This document shows, one piece after another, positions 1-7,379 of a stretch of 48,482 nt of DNA (positions are counted from its first letter, which is position 1; each line of letters starts with the position of its first letter). A model generated the notes under the pieces. That model was not told the DNA's origin. It ran no database searches and saw only the letters and a program-made list of their open reading frames with translations. A program made the translations under genes and the position numbers. The DNA is from Nitrospira sp. (lineage in GTDB: Bacteria > Nitrospirota > Nitrospiria > Nitrospirales > Nitrospiraceae): the NCBI GenBank assembly GCA_024330965.1, contig JANDJL010000025.1, positions 1 to 48,482 of the forward strand, read 5' to 3'.

Positions 1-382
1 CTTGGAGGCTGGTGATCTTGCCGATGGCGTCAATGAGCTTTCCTTCTTTTTTGTCGGCTTCGACGTCTCCGGTCGGGCTATATTCGGTGAAGTCCACCAC
101 CAAGACAGGAAGTTCGATCTTCCCCGCATCCAGAGCTTCTTGCAACGCAAGCTCCATCCGATTAGCCTGGCTCTGGACGCTGTCAAGCAGCACACACGTC
201 ACAGGCTGCTCACGCCCAGGAACACGCCGTTGTTCAACCGCATAGACCGCACCAGCAAATGTGGGAGGGAACACCTTGTCGCCTTCGCCCCCTGCCGGCT
301 GAAGCCGCCTCCTACAGCGAAAAGCTGCTGCTGAACCACGCACGGCTTGTTGTAATGTCTCCAGTGACAGCGCCTCACTCAT
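1..382 (-). CDS. csb1: Csb1/Cas7 backbone subunit of type I-G CRISPR-Cas, 5' part only
   Basis: This is the first 127 codons of a gene that runs off the left edge. Translating the minus strand from the ATG at 382 gives a protein with the stretches RLQPAGGEGDKVFPP and VLLDSVQSQANRMELAL, followed by IELPVLVVDF and IGKITSL. These are the conserved N-terminal blocks of the GSU0053/Csb1 RAMP family, the Cas7 subunit that lines the crRNA in type I-G (I-U) interference complexes. A strong Shine-Dalgarno (GAAGGAGG) sits about 8 nt upstream. The gene lies directly downstream of a cas3 5' remnant and on the same strand as cas3, as expected for one operon. The C-terminal part and the genes after it are not in the window. 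Confidence 0.88.
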   Translation of the reverse strand, partial: MSEALSLETLQQAVRGSAAAFRCRRRLQPAGGEGDKVFPPTFAGAVYAVEQRRVPGREQPVTCVLLDSVQSQANRMELALQEALDAGKIELPVLVVDFTEYSPTGDVEADKKEGKLIDAIGKITSLQ

Positions 383-434
383 GGACTGGTCCTCCTTCGT
401 TACATCAATAATCTCAAGCGAAAGCCTCTCTGAT

Positions 435-643
435 CACAGCCACCCCAGCACCGCCATCGCGGTCTTGCCGAGGCCCATCGGCACGTCCACCAGCAACTCG
501 TCACCTCTTAAGCCCCCTCACCCTTGCCCTCACCCGCACCCTCTCCCTCAAGGGGCGAGGGTTGTGAAAAGAACGTCGGCTCGCTGGCGAAGCGAACCTG
601 GAACGGATAGGGCGCATAACCCGTGGCCTGCTGGAACAAGTGC
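435..643 (-). pseudogene. Remnant of a second cas3 5' end
   Basis: This 209-bp stretch is a near copy of 3628-3837, the part of cas3 coding for about residues 9-78. The copy differs by scattered substitutions and one missing G in the G-run on the minus strand (five instead of six, near 511-516). That loss shifts the frame, so the ORF6N frame entering from upstream stops at 508. In the other frame the remnant still reads a Walker-A-like MGLGKTAMAVLGWL, and then hits a TGA created exactly where similarity to cas3 ends. It is followed after about 50 nt by csb1. It looks like the leftover of a tandem cas3 copy that lost nearly all of its body. Confidence 0.85.
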
Positions 644-1263
644 CTAAACCGACGATTGTTGTTGTCCATTGCCATCACCCGCTTATCTTCGTCCCGCACT
701 CGATGGGCGACCGACCAGGCCTTCACGTCGAACCCGATTCGCCGCCCCGGCGGAGGCGGTTGGTTCATGAGCTGCCTGATCGCTTCGAAGAGGCCGGCAA
801 TCTGTTCGTCGTGCGTCCCCAGTTTCCGTTCCAATTCGGCCAGCTTGGCTGCAAGATCCTTGTGGGCGGCCAGCGCCTGGCGCATCCGGACGAAGGCGCG
901 CACCACGTACACGCTCATATGGATCGCCCGCTTGCTGTTCAACACATTGGCCGCCATGATGGCGCCGTGCTCGGTAAACGCGTAGGGGCGAGAGCGGCGA
1001 CCACCGCGCCCGCTTTTTGAGGTCGCAAATTGCGACCTCAAAGATTCGGCCTCTTCCTCCGTGAGCTGAAACACGAAATCGTCGGGGAAGCGATCCGCGT
1101 TCCGTTTGACCTGTTCATTGAGGCGCTTGGTCGGCACTCCGTATAAGGCTGCCAAGTCCGCATCCAGCACAACCTTGTGCCCGCGGATCATCAGAATTCG
1201 GCTCTCGATCCGCTCGACTGTCTCGACCATCTCCCGGTTACCTGCGGGCGCTGCCGCCATCAT
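508..1263 (-). CDS. ORF6N-domain (KilA-N-like) DNA-binding protein with cas3-derived tail
   Basis: The protein has 251 residues. Residues about 16-105 carry the ORF6N domain: IRGHKVVLDADLAALYGV, then RFPDDFVFQLTEEE and RPYAFTEHGAIMAANVLNS. A helical stretch follows (HKDLAAKLAELERK, FEAIRQLMNQP) and the usual family ending RRIGF at 174-178. ORF6N proteins are phage/mobile-element DNA-binding proteins; the exact role is unknown. From residue 208 the sequence is not ORF6N but a copy of the Cas3 N terminus (FQQATGYAPYPFQVRFA) plus the SPLEGEG repeat, read in from the cas3 remnant. The start overlaps the cas3 stop by ATGA, with AAGGAG 7 nt upstream, so it is probably co-translated with cas3. The family call is firm; a CRISPR function is inference. 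Confidence 0.82.
   Translation of the reverse strand: MMAAAPAGNREMVETVERIESRILMIRGHKVVLDADLAALYGVPTKRLNEQVKRNADRFPDDFVFQLTEEEAESLRSQFATSKSGRGGRRSRPYAFTEHGAIMAANVLNSKRAIHMSVYVVRAFVRMRQALAAHKDLAAKLAELERKLGTHDEQIAGLFEAIRQLMNQPPPPGRRIGFDVKAWSVAHRVRDEDKRVMAMDNNNRRFRHLFQQATGYAPYPFQVRFASEPTFFSQPSPLEGEGAGEGKGEGA
512..563. repeat. REP-like GC-rich hairpin repeat, copy 2
   Basis: This is the second copy of the element at 3706-3757, inside the cas3 remnant. The core is an imperfect hairpin with arms ACCCTCTCCC and GGGCGAGGGT. In the ORF6N frame it codes for the tail SPLEGEGAGEGKGEG. This is a sequence type seen dispersed in many Gram-negative genomes (recollection, not a search). Confidence 0.6.
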
Positions 1264-3860
1264 GTTCTCCTTGGCTCACCGTGCGCGATAGCCACTTCCT
1301 CCGCGTTGCGACTTGCTCGCCAATCCGCCGCCCGCAGTACCGCCTCAAGATAGGCAAGACGGAAAGGGCCCAACTGGTCGCGGAGCCTGATCATCCGTTC
1401 AGCCCACGAGGGAAGGCCATCAAAGGGTGATTCTTCGCACAGACCGAGTTCCATCGGTTCCAGGGACAGCGTGACCCTGGGCGCCACTACCCCACTGCCG
1501 AGATCGGTTTCAGGTAGCTCATCGCCATCCCACACGCCTCGGGCGAAGCGGCAACCTCCATCGGGACGGTTTTCGTTCGGCAATGAGCGGATGGACAGGC
1601 GCACCTTCCCATGATGGGCAGCAACGAGGTAGGCGACCAAATTCCGAATCTCTTCGGGTATCAGCGTATTTCTGGGATCGAGCACCGCCAATGCAGAAGC
1701 CAGTTCGTGGCGGAAGTGCTGGCGTGTGTACCGTTTCCAGCCCTGTTCAGGCGCTTTGGCCCAGAATTGGCTTGTCCTTGGCGGTCGATCCGGCAGGGCC
1801 GCTTGAAAGATCTGGTGCGCTTTTCCTCGATCATGCCAGCGGGCGGCATGCGTGAGTGCTTCCTTTTCTTTCTGATCCAGATTCAAACATTGCAGGATCG
1901 TCTCAACTGTCCTGCAGAGTTCAGTGGTGTGCTCCGCAATGGTTTGCCATCGGTTGATCTGTGAGAGCGGATCAGCATCGGTCGCATCTGGCATTTCACT
2001 GGTGGTTCGCCGTGGTGCAGACTCGATCTGCTGAACCGGCTCTTTGAGCGACGGATCCCATCCTCGCTCTGAGGAATACCCGCCCGCCTTCACATGGACG
2101 AGGTAGACTTGCCCTGGTATGACCTGGCTCTCCTGAGACACCCGATCCCATTGTCGCTCCAGAAAATTCCACCGCCAGACCAGACCTGTGCGGCTTTTAT
2201 CGGCCACAAACTTCTTGAACTCGCCAATCGGGGCTGAACAGAGTTCTTCAGCCCTCGGCATAGGTTCGGCTTTTGTCCCTTCGGTCTCGCCATAGTCGCG
2301 CCAGAAGACCTGCACATCGCTGTCCTCGACATCCCTGATAAAGCGATCAATATCAATGTCGTTGCCGGCCAGATCAGGCGTGGTGTCGAACAGATCGATC
2401 AGGTCCTTGCGGCGGATCACGTGGGTCTGTTCAAACGGCAACGAAATATCCGGAAGCGACGGAAGGCCTACATCGGACAAGCCGGACAACCGTTCCTGAG
2501 CCTTCTTAAGTTCGTCCAATTCGTAGGGGGCGGCAACTTTCTCGGCCTCTTCGTCCTTTTCCGGCAGGCTAATCCAATAGACCCTCGCGTGTTCGTTATC
2601 CTTCCCCTCTCGGTTGCAACGCCCAAACCGCTGCACGAGCGACGCCCACGGCGCTACTTCGGTGAACAGGGTCGTGGCGCTGACGTCCACCCCGGCTTCG
2701 ATCACCTGGGTGCTCACGACGATCGTCCCTGGCTTGCCAGGCTCAATCGGCGCCAAGGCACAGTCCACCTGCTTCTTGCGGTCCCCCGGCCGAAACCGGG
2801 AGTGCAGCAAGACAAGCTCGGGTTTGTCAGGTTCGGGGGAGGCCTTCTCCAAGTTTTTCGTCAGCTCGTCGAACACCTCTCGCGCCCGCTTGACCGTGTT
2901 GAGGATCACGATCGTCCGCGCGCCGGACCTGTGAGCCTCTAGGACTTCCTGGGCCAAGACTTTGACATTCCCCATCTGGGTCTTGGCCTTGGCCAGTGGC
3001 TTCTTCGCCTTCCAGCGATCATCCAAATTTTGGCGTGCCTTCTGATCAAGAGTGCTGCACTGGATTTCGTCCGCATACCTGAACCGCAGTTCCGGAAGAT
3101 GCTTCAGAAACTGAGCGAAATCGACCGTCTTGAGCCAGTCACGTTGTAACGTCGCGGACATCCACACGCTGCAGCAGCCATGGCCGTTCCTGGCATGATC
3201 CGACTTCTTCTCTGGAAGCAACCGTCGGAACGCTTCAAGTTGCGCCGTGGTCGCGAGCCCGGCCCCCATCAATTGGATCTCGTCGAAGACCCAGAGGCAA
3301 TCCATATTCAGAAGGCCGAATTTCATCGGCCAACGAGATCGCGTGGCGGCATACCCCCGGTTGAGCGCCCGGGAGAGCAGCATATCCTGTGTCCCGACGA
3401 GAATTTGCTCCCGATCGGGGTACATGTCCCAATTTTCTTCCTCTTCACCCCCCATGAGCACATGCACAGGGATGTCCTCAGCCAGCCCTCCTTTCTTCTT
3501 CAAGTTCTCAATCCATGTTCTGGCACAGTCGGCCGTCTGCTCCACGAGCACTCGCATCGGTAGGCAATACACCAGCCGACGTGGGGTAGCCTTGCGGATC
3601 GCCTCGTCGGGATGCAATGTTCGCCGCCACAGCCACCCCAACACGGCCATCGCGGTTTTGCCGAGGCCCGTCGGCACGTCCACCAGCAACCCGTCACCTC
3701 TTAAGCCCCCCTCTCCCTTGCCCTCACCAGCACCCTCTCCCTCAAGGGGCGAGGGTTGTGAAAAGAACGTCGGCTCGCAGGCGAAGCGAACCTGGAACGG
3801 ATAGGGCGCATAACCCGTGGCCTGCTGAAACCAGTGCGCGTAGTTGTGTTCGAGACTCAT
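1260..3860 (-). CDS. cas3: Type I-G CRISPR-associated helicase/nuclease Cas3 (helicase-HD order)
   Basis: The 866-aa protein unwinds and degrades target DNA after recruitment by the Cascade complex. Helicase motifs are present in order: a Q-motif-like GYAPYPFQ (16-23), Walker A DVPTGLGKT (61-69), DEIQ (193-196), SAT (235-237), STQVIEAGVDVS (383-394) and QRFGRCNREG (410-419). The HD nuclease is at the C terminus: EH at 643-644, HAARWHDRGK (671-680), AAHHGK (747-752) and AADW near the end. The helicase-then-HD order is typical of type I-G/I-U. An ATG start at 3860 is preceded by AGAAGGTGG. Residues about 31-56 are a low-complexity insertion made by a REP-like repeat just before Walker A. All key residues are intact, so the enzyme could be active. 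No cas8 gene follows directly. Confidence 0.93.
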   Translation of the reverse strand: MSLEHNYAHWFQQATGYAPYPFQVRFACEPTFFSQPSPLEGEGAGEGKGEGGLRGDGLLVDVPTGLGKTAMAVLGWLWRRTLHPDEAIRKATPRRLVYCLPMRVLVEQTADCARTWIENLKKKGGLAEDIPVHVLMGGEEEENWDMYPDREQILVGTQDMLLSRALNRGYAATRSRWPMKFGLLNMDCLWVFDEIQLMGAGLATTAQLEAFRRLLPEKKSDHARNGHGCCSVWMSATLQRDWLKTVDFAQFLKHLPELRFRYADEIQCSTLDQKARQNLDDRWKAKKPLAKAKTQMGNVKVLAQEVLEAHRSGARTIVILNTVKRAREVFDELTKNLEKASPEPDKPELVLLHSRFRPGDRKKQVDCALAPIEPGKPGTIVVSTQVIEAGVDVSATTLFTEVAPWASLVQRFGRCNREGKDNEHARVYWISLPEKDEEAEKVAAPYELDELKKAQERLSGLSDVGLPSLPDISLPFEQTHVIRRKDLIDLFDTTPDLAGNDIDIDRFIRDVEDSDVQVFWRDYGETEGTKAEPMPRAEELCSAPIGEFKKFVADKSRTGLVWRWNFLERQWDRVSQESQVIPGQVYLVHVKAGGYSSERGWDPSLKEPVQQIESAPRRTTSEMPDATDADPLSQINRWQTIAEHTTELCRTVETILQCLNLDQKEKEALTHAARWHDRGKAHQIFQAALPDRPPRTSQFWAKAPEQGWKRYTRQHFRHELASALAVLDPRNTLIPEEIRNLVAYLVAAHHGKVRLSIRSLPNENRPDGGCRFARGVWDGDELPETDLGSGVVAPRVTLSLEPMELGLCEESPFDGLPSWAERMIRLRDQLGPFRLAYLEAVLRAADWRASRNAEEVAIAHGEPRRT
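3706..3757. repeat. REP-like GC-rich hairpin repeat inside cas3, copy 1
   Basis: The element contains an imperfect inverted repeat, ACCCTCTCCC / GGGCGAGGGT with a short loop, embedded in C-rich flanks. On the minus strand it is read in frame within cas3 as SPLEGEGAGEGKGEG. A near copy lies at 512-563. Confidence 0.65.
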
Positions 3861-3904
3861 CAGCCACCTTCTCGCAGGCTCATCCTCAGTCCATCCCTCT
3901 CCCG

Positions 3905-4276
3905 TCAGGGAAGAAAGCGTGTGCGATTCCCACGCAGACCTCCATCCAACGGCGCAAACGGCACGCTGGGATTGTAGCGGTTGATCGGGTTCAGGGGATT
4001 ATCCGGATGATACCGGTTCACAGGGTTGAAGGGGTTGTTCGGGCTATACCGATTGATTGGATTGGCAGGATTGTCGGGATCGTAGCGGTTCACTGGATTA
4101 AAGGGGCTGTCCGGATCATAAGTATTGGCCGGATTGAGGGGGTTGTCGGGTTGATATCGGTTGATCGGGTTGAAGATGTTGTAGTCCCGCTCGTACCGTG
4201 GGTCGAATCCCATCTCGGCCCAGGCAGGCACGACGCACAAGACAAGAATCATCGCTGTCAGTGAAGCGTTTCGCAT
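3905..4276 (-). CDS. Secreted protein of tandem 12-residue Asn/Pro/Tyr repeats
   Basis: I do not recognise a family. The start at 4276 is chosen because AAGGAGG lies a few bases upstream and the protein then begins with a clean signal peptide (hydrophobic LTAMILVLCVV, cleavage after PAWA). The mature part, about 100 residues, is almost entirely a 12-residue repeat of the form NPxNPxNRYxPD, about five and a half units. The units differ at the DNA level but keep N, P, R and Y. The protein ends with an Arg-rich tail. It is co-directional with and 44 bp upstream of cas3, and downstream of the WYL regulator. Whether it belongs to the CRISPR operon or only happens to sit there cannot be decided from sequence. 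Function unknown. Confidence 0.75.
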   Translation of the reverse strand: MRNASLTAMILVLCVVPAWAEMGFDPRYERDYNIFNPINRYQPDNPLNPANTYDPDSPFNPVNRYDPDNPANPINRYSPNNPFNPVNRYHPDNPLNPINRYNPSVPFAPLDGGLRGNRTRFLP

Positions 4277-4382
4277 GGCCGCCTCCTTTCCGCCCCTTGC
4301 CCTCTCCTCCCAACCTTGCCTTATAAGGCGGAGAGCGTAGCACGCGCTCATGACATCCGAGGTCATTCGCTGAAGAGCTGTT

Positions 4383-4419
4383 GTCTGGTCTGTCTCGTTT
4401 CTCTGGTCTACCTGGTTTT
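4383..4419. repeat. Short degenerate tandem repeat (about 10 bp) in the gap downstream of the WYL gene
   Basis: The 219-bp gap 4277-4495 holds degenerate units of the type CTGGTCTGTCT / CTCTGGTCTAC, with a second looser patch at about 4448-4478. This resembles low-complexity 'gaccaga' repeats seen between genes in several phyla (recollection). I see no gene or convincing terminator in this gap. Confidence 0.4.
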
Positions 4420-4495
4420 TGCGGTCCCACGCATGAAATCAACGAAACAGACCATCCTCTCGATCGACCAGATTGACCAATTCCGAGGACTACGT

Positions 4496-5479
4496 TTACG
4501 ATCTCTCTACAATACGCTTGGCTTCCTGTTGGACCGCTTGGCGCAGCGACTCCGGCTCGATCACCCGCACGCCGCTCCCGAAACTCAAGATCCACCCGAC
4601 CAGTTCGCGGGTATTCGCCACGGTCAGCCTCATACGAATCCGTCCTCCCGAGAGCGCTTCGAGTTTCTGGCTCGGATGCCAGATCCGGTCTTTCGCCCAT
4701 AGGGCGGTCGCTCGATCAAACAGCAATTCGACTTCGATCCTCGGGCCGCGCATCACCGTGAGAGCGTCCTCCACGAACGCCTCCAAATCAAAATTGAGCG
4801 GCATCTGGTAGGGATGGTCGGTCAGTGTCACAGAACGAATCCGCTCGACGGCGAAGAGGCGCGGCTCCTTCCTCAGATGGCAATAACCGATCAGATAAAG
4901 CCCGCCCGAGGCGTACCACAGGCGATAGGGATCGATCTCGCGCCTGGTCATCTTGCCGCGCGAGGCGGAAAAGTATCGTACTTGGACCGTACGTTGTTGA
5001 TCGATCGCTTGCGTGAGACGATCGATCGTTTCGCGATGGGACTTGTAGGTCTTGTGGGGGCCCAATCCCACGGCAAACAGGTTCTGGAGCTGTTGCGCAT
5101 AGTCGAGTGACGCGGGCGGTAACAAGCTCGATGCCTTGGTCATCGCCGATTCTAAGGCCGTTTGAATATGTGTGCCGGCCAACGGCTTGAGCAGCGCGCG
5201 ACTCATGACCAACGCCATGAGCTCGGTCGGTGAAAAGGAGAGGGCGGGCGCCTGTCTGGAGCCATCCATCAGCCGCCATCGCACCTGGCCATCCACTCGC
5301 TCATTCATGAGTGGAAAACCTGAAGCCTCCAGAGCCTCAAGATCCCGCCTGATGGTTCTTAAGTGACGCGCATAGTCGGCGGGAAGCCGGGCCTTCAACT
5401 CGTCGAGTGTGATGCCTCCCGGCGATTCTAACAGACGAAGCAGATGCCACTGGCGAATGACTTGATCGTTGCGCGACAC
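4496..5479 (-). CDS. WYL-domain transcriptional regulator
   Basis: The 327-aa protein has an N-terminal winged helix-turn-helix (about residues 1-65, with LLRLLESPGGITLDELKARL and HLRTIRRDLEALEASGFPL), a WYL domain near 150-220 (IDPYRLWYASGGLYLIGY, FAVERIRSVTLTD) and a C-terminal WCX-type extension with RIRMRLTVANTRELVGWIL. WYL domains sense ligands, often nucleic acids, and WYL regulators are frequent neighbours of CRISPR-Cas and other defence loci. The start is a GTG at 5479 with only a weak ribosome site. It has its own promoter with a dyad touching the -35, so autoregulation is likely. It probably controls the downstream CRISPR genes; that is inference from position. Confidence 0.87.
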   Translation of the reverse strand: MSRNDQVIRQWHLLRLLESPGGITLDELKARLPADYARHLRTIRRDLEALEASGFPLMNERVDGQVRWRLMDGSRQAPALSFSPTELMALVMSRALLKPLAGTHIQTALESAMTKASSLLPPASLDYAQQLQNLFAVGLGPHKTYKSHRETIDRLTQAIDQQRTVQVRYFSASRGKMTRREIDPYRLWYASGGLYLIGYCHLRKEPRLFAVERIRSVTLTDHPYQMPLNFDLEAFVEDALTVMRGPRIEVELLFDRATALWAKDRIWHPSQKLEALSGGRIRMRLTVANTRELVGWILSFGSGVRVIEPESLRQAVQQEAKRIVERS

Positions 5480-5507
5480 CTATCCGCTCTCTTGTGCAAT
5501 GCCCGGT

Positions 5508-5570
5508 AGGATACGAAAGGAATACGAAACGGTCAATCGTTCGTAAATGTTCGGAACATTGTGGAACGAT
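5508..5570 (-). promoter_or_regulatory. Promoter and 35-bp dyad operator of the WYL regulator gene
   Basis: On the minus strand a -35 TTGACC (5531-5536) and a -10 TATCCT (5508-5513) are 17 bp apart, placing the start of transcription about 20 nt before the GTG. Touching the -35 is a near-perfect nested dyad centred on 5553: outer arms ATCGTTC (5536-5542) / GAACGAT (5564-5570) and inner arms AATGTTC (5546-5552) / GAACATT (5554-5560). Such a site just upstream of the -35 fits an activator or an autoregulator. Confidence 0.75.
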
Positions 5571-5631
5571 GAAAGTCGATAACGGAGGCCGCCAACCAGC
5601 GGAAACAGGCAAAAGAAGGAATTTTGGTTGG

Positions 5632-6861
5632 TTAGCTTGGTTTGACTTCGACCAGCGCGAATTTCCGTTTGCCGATTTTGAGGCGGCGTTGTTGCCCTTC
5701 GCGAAACGCGATCACCGTATCAGGATTGGCCTCTTTGACACTGTCCACTTCCACCCCTCCCTGCACGATCAACCGCCTGGCTTCGCTCCCGCTGGCCACC
5801 AACCCCGTCGCGGCGACGAGTTTGACTAACTTCATCCCACCCGCTCCGGAAGGATCTCGTTCCGGCAACTCGGCGACCGTCAAGATGAGATGTTTGTCAG
5901 GCTGATCGGGAAACGTTTGCGCTTGGAACTTTTGTTGAAACTCTTCCTTGGCCCGCCGCCCAGCATCCGGACCGTGGTAGCGGGCGACGATCAGTTCGGC
6001 CAATAACTGTTTGGCCTCCATGGGATGAAGAGACTTCACACGCTCCAAATCCTCCGTTGTGAGCAATTCATAATAGCGGAACATCAGAGTATCGCTGATC
6101 GACATGAGCTTGCCAAACATTTCGCCCGGTGGATCTTCGAGCGCGATATAGTTGCCGACGCTTTTGCTCATCTTTTTCACGCCGTCGGTGCCCTCCAACA
6201 GCGGCATGGTGATCACAACTTGTGGTTCTTGCCCATAGTCTCGCTGAAGCTCGCGCCCGACAAGCAGGTTGAATTTTTGATCCGTGCCCCCCAACTCTAC
6301 GTCTGCTTTCAGAGCGACAGAGTCGTACCCCTGTACAAGCGGATAGAGGAACTCATGGACGCTGATCGGCTTTTGCTCCTCGAACCGCTTGCGGAAGTCG
6401 TCTCGCTCCATCATGCGCGCCACTCGGTAGTGCGCCGCCAGTTGGATCAGCCCTTCCGCCGTCATCGCTCCCATCCACCGGCTGTTGAACTCAATGATGG
6501 TCTTCTCCGGATCGAGAATTTTGAAGATCTGTCGTTGATAGGTCTTGGCGTTCTCCTGGACCTGTTCTCTGGTGAGCGCCTTGCGCGTTTCTGAGACCCC
6601 GGTGGGATCGCCGATCATGCCGGTGAAGTCACCGATCAAGAAGATGACCTGATGGCCGAGATCTTGAAAATGTTTGAGCTTGTGGATCAGCACCGTATGG
6701 CCTAGATGAAGATCCGGCGCCGTGGGGTCAAAGCCAGCCTTGATCCGAAGAGGCCGTCCTTCCTTGACCGAACGGACGAGCTTCGCTTCCAGTTCGGCAG
6801 GGTGAATGATCTCCACTACCCCTCTCCTGATCAGTTCAACCTGAGTGTTGACATCCATCAT
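5632..6861 (-). CDS. tyrS: Tyrosyl-tRNA synthetase
   Basis: This 409-aa class I synthetase charges tRNA-Tyr in the cytoplasm. It shows the HIGH-type motif HLGH (52-55), the tyrosine-binding region ([23 protein letters not shown]) and KMSKS (230-234), followed by an S4 RNA-binding domain near 345-405 ([20 protein letters not shown]). The length and the HLGH signature fit the TyrZ-like branch. The ATG overlaps the comEA stop (ATGA), and a GGGGGGAAC-type ribosome site lies about 10 nt upstream. It ends the comEA-side gene run; 152 bp separate it from the WYL gene. Confidence 0.96.
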   Translation of the reverse strand: MMDVNTQVELIRRGVVEIIHPAELEAKLVRSVKEGRPLRIKAGFDPTAPDLHLGHTVLIHKLKHFQDLGHQVIFLIGDFTGMIGDPTGVSETRKALTREQVQENAKTYQRQIFKILDPEKTIIEFNSRWMGAMTAEGLIQLAAHYRVARMMERDDFRKRFEEQKPISVHEFLYPLVQGYDSVALKADVELGGTDQKFNLLVGRELQRDYGQEPQVVITMPLLEGTDGVKKMSKSVGNYIALEDPPGEMFGKLMSISDTLMFRYYELLTTEDLERVKSLHPMEAKQLLAELIVARYHGPDAGRRAKEEFQQKFQAQTFPDQPDKHLILTVAELPERDPSGAGGMKLVKLVAATGLVASGSEARRLIVQGGVEVDSVKEANPDTVIAFREGQQRRLKIGKRKFALVEVKPS

Positions 6862-7379
6862 GAGGGCTGTTCCCCCCCTTCGCCTGTTCGCCTCTCTTCA
6901 GAAATCATCACCAAGGGCTTGAGCCGTTCAAGCGTTTTGGGACCAATCCCCTTGACCCCACGCAGGTCATCGACAGTCTGAAATCGCCCCTTTACTGTTC
7001 GATAGTCGATCACGCGCTGAGCCAACACGGCTCCGATGCCGGGTAGTGATTCGAGCGTCTTAGCATCGGCTCGATTGAGATCCACCGGCGTGGACAACAC
7101 CGGGGGAGTCAGAGACACGGAGCGGCGGTTGAGTCGCGCCTGGGCTCGTGTCGTATCCGGAAGTGGCGCGTCCGCCGAACGTGCCTCCTTCTCAATCCGG
7201 CGAAGTTCTTGAACGGCTTGAGCCGCTTGGCCAGATGCCTCCATGGTGGTGGCAGAACTTGGTTCCTCTCCGGAAGAGGGATCAGCCCCGGAGTCATCCG
7301 GCATCTGCCAGGCGATCCACCCAACAACACCTATCGTGGCCGCCAACATGCCGAGCTTGAGGAGCAGGGATCGAATCAT
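6858..7379 (-). CDS. comEA: ComEA-like helix-hairpin-helix DNA-binding membrane protein
   Basis: This 173-aa protein has an N-terminal membrane anchor (about residues 4-25), a Ser/Glu/Ala-rich linker and a C-terminal pair of helix-hairpin-helix motifs ([33 protein letters not shown]). The family binds incoming double-stranded DNA during natural transformation. ComEC, the matching channel, lies about 4 kb away on the same strand, which supports the assignment. The start overlaps the lpdA stop (ATGA) and the stop overlaps the tyrS start, so it is translated as part of a run with both. Confidence 0.88.
   Translation of the reverse strand: MIRSLLLKLGMLAATIGVVGWIAWQMPDDSGADPSSGEEPSSATTMEASGQAAQAVQELRRIEKEARSADAPLPDTTRAQARLNRRSVSLTPPVLSTPVDLNRADAKTLESLPGIGAVLAQRVIDYRTVKGRFQTVDDLRGVKGIGPKTLERLKPLVMISEERRTGEGGEQPS

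Noticed and set aside
2..334. 110-codon plus-strand open frame at the left edge
   Set aside because: It is the antisense of csb1, which has conserved family motifs and a strong ribosome site.
3970..4190. 36-bp periodicity that could be taken for a CRISPR array near cas genes
   Set aside because: The whole period is coding (12 codons), units differ at many bases but keep the amino-acid motif, and there are no unrelated spacers.
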